From JALZHR01 sp036389695 (GTDB lineage: Bacteria; Acidobacteriota; Blastocatellia; Pyrinomonadales; Pyrinomonadaceae), in NCBI GenBank assembly GCA_036389695.1, contig DASVWG010000422.1, forward strand, positions 1-15,144: DNA of 15,144 bases, in the 5' to 3' direction. Within the stretch, counting starts at the first letter, position 1, and every line of letters starts with the position of its first letter. The notes under the pieces were generated by a model that saw only the letters and a list, made by a program, of their open reading frames with translations, was not told the DNA's origin and did no database searches. Both the position numbers and the translations under genes were made by a program. Positions 1-7,200 of the stretch are shown here, piece by piece.

Positions 1-737
1 ATGCTGTCGATGAATTTGACTTTATCGCCGCGCAGATTGTTGCCCGAAAGTCCCGAAAGTTTATAAGCCTGCCCGATAGCCGTTCCCCAGTGTTTTCCCA
101 AATCGAAAAGCCAAAGCTCCGTGCCGCTCAAACGGCGTCCGAAAGAGACGATAAAATCGTCGATGATTCGCGCGTGTTCGCTTCGTTTCGCGGTCGCCAG
201 CTTATTCAACCGCTCCCTTTCGCTCGCATATTCGGACGGAAAATTATTCGTCAGCCCGCGCAGGATAATGTATGCGTCTTCGTCCGGCTCGATGTCCTTC
301 AAAGACGTCAGAAACAGGCTCAGTCCGATGAATAAAACCACCTTGTCAGGTCTGTTTTGTTTGGCGGATGCGGAAGAAGGCGTGGAATTAAAATTGTAAA
401 CGATTACGGCGGTTACCTTAATCGGTTTTCCTTCCAGCAGAGTCGGTTTAAATTTCGCCTGCCGCGCCGCCGCGACCGCCGCTTGCTGAAACAGTGGATG
501 ACCGCTGAGGACTTCGGTGGAAATCACGTCGCCTTTTTCGTCAATCGTGACCTGCACCCTAACGCTGCCGCCCGCGCGAGCCGCTTTCGCCTCCGCCGGA
601 TATTCGGGCTTCGGCAGGCTAATCGCTGTTCCGTTGATAACGCCCGCCGTAACCTGCTGCACCGGCGAAACTTCCGTCTGGGCAAAAACATTTATCGCGC
701 CGCAAAGCAAAATAAACGTGAAGAACAAAATTTTCAT
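1..737 (-). CDS. TonB C-terminal domain protein with signal peptide, C-terminally incomplete
   Basis: The minus-strand frame opens at ATG 737-735 and stays open to the left edge, giving about 245 residues with the C-terminus missing. A GGAG ribosome site lies just upstream (GAAAGGAGTTTCTATG). Residues 1-20 are a Sec signal peptide (MKILFFTFILLCGAINVFAQ). Residues about 40-115 form a TonB_C-type domain: it opens with KPEYPAEAKAARAGG, continues through VQVTIDEKGDVISTEVLSGHP and ends in VTAVIVYNF. In TonB proteins this domain contacts outer-membrane receptors. Here it follows a cleavable signal instead of the usual N-terminal anchor and proline-rich linker, so this is a periplasmic TonB-C-like protein and not classical TonB. 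Residues from about 116 onward are an extension I do not recognise, helical in appearance, with LFIGLSLFLTSL near its start. It lies downstream of holB on the same strand, separated by a palindromic repeat, so it is probably transcribed separately. Confidence 0.85.
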   Translation of the reverse strand, partial: MKILFFTFILLCGAINVFAQTEVSPVQQVTAGVINGTAISLPKPEYPAEAKAARAGGSVRVQVTIDEKGDVISTEVLSGHPLFQQAAVAAARQAKFKPTLLEGKPIKVTAVIVYNFNSTPSSASAKQNRPDKVVLFIGLSLFLTSLKDIEPDEDAYIILRGLTNNFPSEYASERERLNKLATAKRSEHARIIDDFIVSFGRRLSGTELWLFDLGKHWGTAIGQAYKLSGLSGNNLRGDKVKFIDS

Positions 738-764
738 AGAAACTCCTTTCGCAGGCAGAGTCAA

Positions 765-770
765 ATTATA
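765..770 (-). promoter_or_regulatory. Candidate -10 box for the TonB-C gene
   Basis: The minus strand reads TATAAT, a perfect -10 hexamer, 27 nt before the ATG at 737, leaving a leader of about 20 nt that contains the GGAG site. The -35 position falls inside the pyrimidine-rich repeat (TTTCCC with a 17-nt spacer) and matches poorly, so only the -10 is convincing. Confidence 0.35.
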
Positions 771-778
771 AAACAAAA

Positions 779-911
779 AGGAAATTAGGGAAATTAAGGA
801 AATCAGGGAAAGAGGAAAGTCATGGAAATTAAGGAAATTACGGAACTTAGGGAAATTAAGAGACTTTTCTTCCCCTAATTTCCGTAATTTCCCTAATTTC
901 CTCTTTCCCTA
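779..911. repeat. Word-repeat palindrome built on GGAAATTA
   Basis: The left part is a degenerate tandem array of GGAAATTA/GGGAAATTA words (779-859). The right part (871-910) is the inverted version. Perfect inverted segments are AGGGAAAGAGGAAA (805-818 against 897-910) and GGAAATTACGGA (833-844 against 881-892). A transcript from either strand would fold into a long imperfect hairpin with a small loop around 860-870. The holB stop codon (911-909) lies at its edge. On the minus strand the array is followed by a T-rich run, so it may act as a holB terminator; it is otherwise a dispersed intergenic repeat of unknown role. Confidence 0.8.
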
Positions 912-1943
912 GTTGTGCGCCATGTTCATAAAAAGCGCGTCCGTTGCGATTTTGCGGTTGAGATTGACCGTGAAATTTTCGCGCATCGTTTCGATTTCCG
1001 CGAGCCACGCGGAAAGGCGTTTGGATTCGGCGTTTTCCGAGAGTTTTTCAAGCTGCGATTTCAAATCGACGTTGACGATTTCGTCTTTTCCGAGCCGCAA
1101 AGTCCAGACGTCGTGAATCAGAATTTCGAGGATTTCCAGAAAGCTCTCGTAATAATCCTTGTTTTTCGCGTCGCAGATTTCCTCGGCGGTTTTCAACAAA
1201 ACGGCGCGGTTCGGCTTCGAAATCAAACTTTCCAGAGCTTTCATCATCGCCTCGCGCCGCTCGCGAAATTTGCCTAAATCCAAACCGAGCGCGCGCCCGA
1301 TGCTGCCGCGCGAAAGCTTCGATAAAAGCTCGGCGTCCGCGACCGAAAACTGTTTTTTGCTTTCCAGAAAACCTTCGAGCTGTTTGCTTTCGACCGGCGC
1401 GAATCTGAGCGTCTGACAGCGCGAGCGAATCGTCGGCAAAAGCGCGGCGGGACGCGAAGTGATGAGAAAAATATGCGACGTCGGCGAAGGCTCTTCCAGC
1501 GTTTTCAAAAGCGCGTTTGCCGCCGCTTCGTTCATCCGTTCGGCGTCGTCAATCAGAAAAAAACGCGCCGCCGCTTCAAACGGGCGAAAATTCGATTCGT
1601 TTTCCAATTCGCGCATCTGATTGACCGTGATAAATTTTCCCGCCTGCCGAATCAAGCCGATGTCCGGGTGCTCGCTGAAAAAAATCTTCTCGTTGTCGTC
1701 CTTGTCTCTGGAATTCGGAAAATTGAATTTTTCGGCGCGCGTGCAGGCGCCGCACGCGTCGCACGCCTCGCCGCCGGCGGTCGGATTCCGGCAGGCGAAA
1801 GACTTCGCCGTCTCCAGCGCAAACTCGCGTTTGCCGATGCCGTCCGCGCCGACGAAAAGCAGCGAATTCGGCACGCGCCGCGTCCTTATCATCCGCTGCA
1901 AAATTTCCTTGACGTGATTGTTGCCGATGAGTTTGTCGAACAT
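909..1943 (-). CDS. holB: DNA polymerase III delta-prime subunit
   Basis: This is a 344-residue clamp-loader subunit, of normal family length. It helps load the beta sliding clamp on DNA. The family start MFDKLIGN (ATG 1943) is preferred over the in-frame ATG at 1967, which would add eight residues derived from a flanking repeat. The degenerate P-loop GADGIGKR is at 32-39, where R replaces the usual S/T; delta-prime subunits generally do not hydrolyse ATP. A four-cysteine zinc module uses C51, C61, C64 and C67. The Walker B-like FFLIDDAERM is at 128-137, and the TIRSRCQ segment (171-177) carries the SRC sensor/arginine-finger motif. In many genomes holB follows tmk directly. Here only the tail of tmk remains upstream, beyond a repeat. 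I see no clear Shine-Dalgarno at the chosen start. Confidence 0.93.
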   Translation of the reverse strand: MFDKLIGNNHVKEILQRMIRTRRVPNSLLFVGADGIGKREFALETAKSFACRNPTAGGEACDACGACTRAEKFNFPNSRDKDDNEKIFFSEHPDIGLIRQAGKFITVNQMRELENESNFRPFEAAARFFLIDDAERMNEAAANALLKTLEEPSPTSHIFLITSRPAALLPTIRSRCQTLRFAPVESKQLEGFLESKKQFSVADAELLSKLSRGSIGRALGLDLGKFRERREAMMKALESLISKPNRAVLLKTAEEICDAKNKDYYESFLEILEILIHDVWTLRLGKDEIVNVDLKSQLEKLSENAESKRLSAWLAEIETMRENFTVNLNRKIATDALFMNMAHN

Positions 1944-1950
1944 AAAAATA

Positions 1951-2066
1951 AAACCGCAGATGCACACAGATTAACACAGATGATTGGATTTGAAATCTCG
2001 GATTTGAAATTTTAAACCGCCGGTTTTGTTCGACAATCTGCGTTTATCCGCGAAAATCTGCGGTTT
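1951..2066. repeat. Palindromic intergenic repeat with CAGAT/CGCAGAT words
   Basis: The ends are a perfect 11-bp inverted repeat: AAACCGCAGAT at 1951-1961 against ATCTGCGGTTT at 2056-2066. Inside, degenerate copies of ACACAGATTA and ATCTGCG recur in both arms (about 1962-1982 and 2035-2060), around an AT-rich centre containing TTTGAAAT-type words. It occupies the whole gap between the tmk tail (stop 2068-2066) and holB (start 1943), so a tmk-holB transcript would carry it as a hairpin. Confidence 0.7.
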
Positions 2067-2137
2067 CATTTTTCTAAAAATTTCGTCACGATTTCCATTT
2101 CAACCGGCAAATCAAAAAACAGAGTCAAATCGGGGCA
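2066..2137 (-). pseudogene. tmk: 3' remnant of thymidylate kinase
   Basis: The minus strand reads CPDLTLFFDLPVEMEIVTKFLEK and then TGA (2068-2066). PDLTLFFDLPVE is the well-known thymidylate kinase strand found after the DR[FY] helix region, normally about 30-40 residues downstream of DRFxDSxxAY. The 5' part of tmk, ending at that DRFADASAAY motif, lies 9 kb away at 11524-11215 on the same strand. After DLPVE, a complete enzyme would have roughly 60 more residues including the lid (R-x-x-x-R, DRFE). These are missing, and the sequence jumps to what looks like the extreme C-terminus. This is a decayed fragment left by an insertion, with an additional internal deletion. The upstream limit is approximate, because homology stops near 2134-2137. 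Confidence 0.75.
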
Positions 2138-2365
2138 TCGAGAGCCAATAAGAAAAACATATCTCAAGGAAAATTCGGCAGCAAGAAGGATTTGGATTAT
2201 GTTTTACAAAAAGCTCAGGAGACAGGTCCCGGAAACTCCGATACGATTGAATTTCCGGACAATGACTCTGTAGTTTACGTGCCGGACGGGCGAGTTTTAA
2301 AAGCGAGCAAAGTCTTCATTAGAGTGAATTCCCATGGAAAGGCTCATGCATATCCAAAACCGTAA
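2138..2365 (+). pseudogene. Orphan C-terminal toxin-tip fragment
   Basis: A coding-like frame (open from 2078, no usable ATG) runs to TAA at 2363-2365. It encodes, after the tmk junction, residues such as ISQGKFGSKKDLDYVLQKAQ, then DTIEFPDNDSVVYVPDGR, and ends VFIRVNSHGKAHAYPKP. It lacks a start, a signal and the Rhs core. The composition and compact beta-rich end resemble the last 75 or so residues of a polymorphic toxin. I do not recognise the catalytic family. It lies directly against the tmk remnant and is followed 28 nt later by a small immunity-like frame, which is the usual order of a toxin tip and its immunity gene. I infer a displaced tip left by cassette exchange at the Rhs locus. 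It could also be the tail of an unrelated gene cut by the insertion. Confidence 0.55.
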
Positions 2366-2392
2366 TATTATAATAGATAATAGAAATATGAT

Positions 2393-2524
2393 ATGAGTTT
2401 TTGCATACAAACCGGGAAACCCGGTTTTTCTATAGCGGCTGATGTCGTCGCGGAAGACTTATCCGAAGGCATTGAACAAATATTTCCTATGCTTACGGAT
2501 GAAGCTTCTGTCGTCTCCGCATAA
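2393..2524 (+). pseudogene. Short immunity-like remnant (43 codons)
   Basis: ATG 2393 to TAA 2522-2524 encodes 43 residues beginning MSFCIQTGKPGFSIAA and continuing DVVAEDLSEGIEQIFPML, with no signal peptide. The acidic helix followed by a short hydrophobic strand is reminiscent of the N-terminus of small cytosolic immunity proteins, which are usually over 100 residues, so this would be a truncated one. It begins 28 nt after the toxin-tip fragment. There is no good Shine-Dalgarno. The hairpin at 2410-2426 lies inside its codons, so the frame may simply be chance. The link to immunity is inferred from position. Confidence 0.3.
2410..2430 (+). terminator. Possible Rho-independent terminator after the toxin-tip remnant
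   Basis: AACCGGG (2410-2416), loop AAA, CCCGGTT (2420-2426), then TTTC form a perfect 7-bp GC-rich stem with a 3-nt loop and a short T-run. This fits a plus-strand terminator about 45 nt after the toxin-fragment stop. It overlaps codons of the small frame at 2393, so either the terminator or that frame is probably not functional. The T-run is short. Confidence 0.5.
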
Positions 2525-2855
2525 TCTTTCCGGCATCCGCCGATTAAACTATTTTTTATTAAGACAACCCAAACACTCTTTTAATGTATCTACCTATTTC
2601 AATGTTAAATAATCGCTAAGACAGGATTACCGATTTGAAGGTGCTATCTTTGATGATTTATAAAAAAGTTTATCTATTCACAAACCAACAGCGTTCATTA
2701 TTTTGAGATAACGCCGACCGCGAATTTAGAAATCCCATTTCCTGACTCGTCCGGGTTTAAAGTCCGAACCGCCTATACAATCGAAATAATTTAAACCATT
2801 AAATTGTTTTATTAATTCTAATGGTCTGATAGATTTCCGTCCTGCGAACGAATAT
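2525..2855. other. AT-rich intergenic gap before the FG-GAP gene
   Basis: These 331 bases contain no convincing coding frame on either strand. There is a small inverted repeat ACCATTA/TAATGGT (2795-2801 and 2819-2825) just upstream of the next gene. I looked for a promoter for the FG-GAP/Rhs unit and found only weak -10-like words (TATACA at 2774-2779) without a matching -35. The AT richness contrasts with the GC-richer repeats of the following gene. Confidence 0.5.
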
Positions 2856-4100
2856 ATGTCTAAAAAACGAAGAGTTACAGAGAAGAAAAATACCGCGCTG
2901 AATTTGTCGTCCGCGACAAGTACTGCCTTTGATGAGAACCAAGCGCCGGTTGCCTATCCCGAAGCCGGAAACAAATCGGTTAAACCGGGACTGCTCGCTT
3001 ACCTGAAGAATAACTGGTGGGCTGTAGCTTTAATCGCATTTCTCAGCCTTGGCGCACTTGCCAGCGGATTAAAATACCTGGAAGAGGACGCAAAGCGACA
3101 GATAGAAGCGAACAAAGATAAACCGTCAAACAACCGGAATCAAAGCTTTCTCTCTTCAATCAATCCTTTCCTTTCCAATCCGACGCCGACGCCGCTGCAA
3201 TTATCAAAAGAATACATCTATGCCGGCAGTAGATTATTAGCTGTCGAAGATGCTAACGCTTCGGCTGCTCCGCCCGCCGATTTAGCGGTCTGGCGACCTT
3301 CTTCGGGTTACTGGTACGTGATGGGCGTCACGCAGCAGCAATGGGGCAGCGGTTCGAATAACGACGTGCCCGTTCCGGGAGACTACGACGGCGACGGCAA
3401 GACGGATTTTGCCGTCTACCGCCCCGCATCGGGAGCAGGCATCTGGTGCGTCATCAAAAGCAGCACCGGCACGGACGAGTATTACAACTTCGGCACGAGC
3501 GGAGATATTCCCAGGGCGGCGGACTTTGACGGCGACGGAAAATCCGACGCCGCGCTGTTTCGCCCGTCGAACGGCACCTGGTATGTCCATCAGAGCACGA
3601 CCGGTAATCTGGTCACGCAGCAGTTCGGCATCAGCACGGACAAGCCCGTGCCCGCTGATTACGACGGCGACGGGAAAGCCGACATCGCCGTTTTTCGCGA
3701 CGGCACGACGCCTTACTTTTACAGCTTGAGAAGCTCCGACGGTCAGTTTCAAGCCGCGCAGTTCGGAGCAACCGGCGACGCGCCGCAACCGGCTGATTAC
3801 GACGGCGACGGCAGAGCCGATTACGCCGTCTGGCGTCCGTCAAGCGGCAACTGGCATATCAATCAAAGCTCGAACAACGCGGTTGTCAGTTATCAATGGG
3901 GAGTCTTTAATCAGGACACGGCAGTGCCGAACGATTACGACGGCGACGGGAAGGTCGACGTTGCGGTTTGGAGAGGAAGCTCGTCAAACCCGAACGAGAT
4001 TGGCAGCTGGTATATCAGAAACAGCTCGAGCGGACAGATGCGAGTCGATAACTGGGGACTCGCCGGTGACACGCCCGTCCCGGCTTTCTATCGTCGATAG
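2856..4100 (+). CDS. Membrane-anchored FG-GAP/VCBS-type beta-propeller protein
   Basis: The product has 414 residues. Residues 1-52 are hydrophilic and basic. One membrane segment lies at about 54-72 (WWAVALIAFLSLGALASGL), with no cleavage site, so a type II-like anchor is likely. A linker with P-T-P-T-P near 109-113 follows, and then about six repeats of roughly 45 residues from 139 to the end. Each repeat has the pattern DxDGDGxxDxAVxRPSSGxWY. Calcium-loop motifs start near 176, 223, 268, 314 and 360 (DYDGDGKTD, DFDGDGKSD, DYDGDGKAD, DYDGDGRAD, DYDGDGKVD). This is the integrin-like FG-GAP propeller, a calcium-stabilised binding surface. The ligand is unknown. The gene ends 112 nt before the Rhs gene with no terminator between, so the two are probably co-transcribed. 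The start is the only upstream ATG but has a weak ribosome site. Confidence 0.85.
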   Translation: MSKKRRVTEKKNTALNLSSATSTAFDENQAPVAYPEAGNKSVKPGLLAYLKNNWWAVALIAFLSLGALASGLKYLEEDAKRQIEANKDKPSNNRNQSFLSSINPFLSNPTPTPLQLSKEYIYAGSRLLAVEDANASAAPPADLAVWRPSSGYWYVMGVTQQQWGSGSNNDVPVPGDYDGDGKTDFAVYRPASGAGIWCVIKSSTGTDEYYNFGTSGDIPRAADFDGDGKSDAALFRPSNGTWYVHQSTTGNLVTQQFGISTDKPVPADYDGDGKADIAVFRDGTTPYFYSLRSSDGQFQAAQFGATGDAPQPADYDGDGRADYAVWRPSSGNWHINQSSNNAVVSYQWGVFNQDTAVPNDYDGDGKVDVAVWRGSSSNPNEIGSWYIRNSSSGQMRVDNWGLAGDTPVPAFYRR

Positions 4101-4200
4101 AATCGAAGGAAATAAAAAATCAAATCAATTCAACAAAAAATTTTCAAACTAATTTCAGCGAGACGACAAACATAAAGGAAAAGCAGCGCAGAGCAAAGGC

Positions 4201-4204
4201 GAGG
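4201..4204 (+). promoter_or_regulatory. Ribosome binding site fixing the Rhs start
   Basis: GAGG lies 8 nt before ATG 4213, an ideal distance. A nearer ATG at 4205 is out of frame and closes after six codons (stop at 4223-4225), overlapping the Rhs start. The spacing favours 4213. Confidence 0.55.
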
Positions 4205-4212
4205 ATGAAAAT

Positions 4213-7200
4213 ATGCGTACTATAAACTTCATTGCGAAAAATAATCAGAATCAGGTCAATCAATCGAATAAAAACATTAAAGAGAGCAAAGAAAAACGAG
4301 CCAACAAAGTCGTCACCGATTTGCGCAACAAGAAAATTGCTGTGAATATTTTCTCGCCTTTATTGTCCCTGTGTCTGGTTTTATTATTATTCTCGACCGT
4401 CTTCGGACAGCAATCAACAAAAAACACCGCCGACCAGGTGCTGCGCTCAAATGGGCGCGTCAATCCTTCGTCGCTCGGCATGGAAATGGATATTTCGCTC
4501 GGCTCGTATCCGGCGCGCGGCATTAATTTGCCGCTCGGCTTGAGCTATTCGTCAAAGCTGTGGCGCTTTGACCAGCTTGGGACCGTCCCTCTGAGTAACG
4601 GCACGTCGAACATCTTCGTCATCCCCAGATACTCGGAAAACGCCGCCTCCGGCTGGACAACCAGTTTATCGCAAGCCTTTATCGAATACACGGGCGAGAT
4701 GAATCATTTCGACGATTACGGCAGACCGCTTCAGGAAACCTATGATCCGGGACAGCAAATACCTCCGGGAGACAATTATATCCAGCGCGTCATCGTCTAC
4801 TTGCCCGGCGGCGGCTCGCACGAGCTGATCGCACAGCAAGAGCCAATCGGTATTAATCCCGCACAGGGTCTGCCGGCAAATGCCTGGGAAGGAACGTACT
4901 ATACGACCGACGGCTCGGGCTTGAAATATGTTCAGGACAGCGCGAATAACATCTTTGTCCTGTGGATGCCGGACGGCTCTTTTTACACCTTCAAAACGGG
5001 CAATACGGAGCCGAAAAGCTCGACCGACGCGACGCCGGTGCGCCGCGCCAAAAGACTAACCGACGCGCACGGCAACTACGCCGAGTTTAAACTGCCGGAG
5101 AATTCCGCCGAGCAACAGAGTTATCCCTACGGCTATTGGAGCGATACGCTCGGACGTAAGTTTCCGGTTATGGTGCCGCGCGAGACTCCGGCGATGCCCG
5201 CCGACACGGAAGTGCTGGAAAAATCGTTTGTGATGCCCGGTATTAACGCGAACACGCCATATAAGCTGCGCTGGAAACGATTGCAGGGAACGAGCGCGGC
5301 GACCAGCGCCCTCACGCCGAATCAGGGTTACCAGTTGAAATATGCCGGACATACTCAGATGATTAATTCGCCGCCCAATTTCAGCCCGTCTCTTTTTTCC
5401 TCCTCGTTGCAGATGAGTCCCTGTTCGGGCGACCATCTGAAAGTCCTCGAACAGGGCGAATTATTTAATCCGGTCGTCTTAGCCGAGGTGGAAATGCCGA
5501 ACGGCGCGAAATACCGATTCACTTATAACGAATACGGGGAAATCGACCGGATTCATTATCCGACCGGCGGCTATGAAGCGATGCAGTACGGCGCGGTTCC
5601 GTCGCTTGCCGAACTAGCGGCTCCATACCAGATGTCGAACCGCGGCGTCACGTCGCGCTTGATTTACGAGAGCATCGGCGATACAACCGCCGACACCTGG
5701 ACATACACGGTGGAAAAGTCTGAGAACAATTTCCGCACCAGCACGATTGCGCCGGACGGAACGCGCAACGACCGTTTCATGCATCGCGGTTTACCGCCGC
5801 CGACCTGCAGCCAGCAAACCTCACTGGGAAGCGCTCAGAATTATTACGGCACACGCTGGGGCTACGACAACGCACTGGCAGGAATGCCGTATGAAGAACG
5901 TGCGTTCGACAGCAACGGAGCGCTCAAGCAAAGAACCATCACCCGCTGGACGGCGACAAATACGACAACGCCTTTAACCTTATATCCGGCGCGATATGTT
6001 CAGCGCAACGCCAGAATATTAAGCACGGAGACAATAGCTTATGAAAGCGCGACGACCGGGCTTTCATCTGTAACGACAATGGAATACGACACGGACGCCG
6101 ATGACCTCGGCTCGCCGCTGAATGTAACGAAAACAACTCAGTATGCCTTCCGGTCATCAGCCTGGGACAGCTCTATCTCACCCGGACAGGCGCCGCCTGC
6201 CGGAGTTTCCTCTCCCGGCTTGCCGCAGGGCTTAACAGCAGTTAGAAGTGCGGTCACGAGCTATCTGTCCAATACTGCTTACCGCGACCGGAATCTCGTT
6301 AAGTTGCCTGTGGAAATTGTCGTCAGGGATGGGCAGGATGTCCCGAAGGCAAAAACCACTATCCAGTATGACCAGACCGGTCGTTTGGAATCAGCGTCAA
6401 TTACCGGCGCGCCGGGTTGGACTAACCTGGGAACAAGCGTCAGAGGATTGGCGACGACGGCGACCGTCTGGGAAGACCTCGGTGAGAGCAGCGAGACTAT
6501 CGAGACTTATACTGATTACGACCAGTTCGGAAACGTCAGAAAAACTTATAACGCCAACGGTATGACTGAAATCAAATATACCGACAATTTCAGCGCGGGC
6601 GGAAGCCGGAACAGCTACGCTTTCCCGACAGAAGTCACTTCGCCGCAGGTTAACGGCGCGTCATTCGTCACAACTACCAAATACGAGTACGAAACGGGCT
6701 TGATGATTGCGATAACCGACCTAAACGGGCTGGAAACCAGGGTGGAGTATGTCGACCCTCTGCGACGTCCGACGAAAACGAGCAATTACTACCAAAATCA
6801 GCCGGTCGGGAACAGCGCGGAAACAATCTACGGGACGCCGGACACAAACGGACAGTTCCCGGCAAGTCAACGCTTCATCAAATCCAGAACACAGATTGAC
6901 GAGAATAACTGGAAGGAAGGTTATGCCTGGATGGACGGATTAGGCAGAAACATCAAAACGCAGTCGATTGACGCTGCAGCCGGAGATGTCTTTACCGTTA
7001 GCGAATATGACAACATGGGACGCGTCATTAAAACCTCCAACCCGTTCAGGAACATCTCACAGCCGGGCTGTGCGACAAATATTTATTGTTCTACAACGAC
7101 TTATGACGCGGCAGGCAGACCATGGAAAGTGAAGACAGCGGACGGTGCGGAAGTCGAAATTGCTTACAGCTTGGCGACGACCGGCAGTCAGCTCGGGACG

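Noticed and set aside
1944..1967. Longer holB start adding MCICGFIF.
   Set aside because: The added codons derive from the flanking repeat, and the family start is MFDKLIGN.
4205..4225. Six-codon frame (MKICVL) overlapping the Rhs start, possibly a leader peptide.
   Set aside because: GAGG abuts its ATG with no spacer, so it is unlikely to be translated efficiently; the Rhs ATG at 4213 has the correct spacing.
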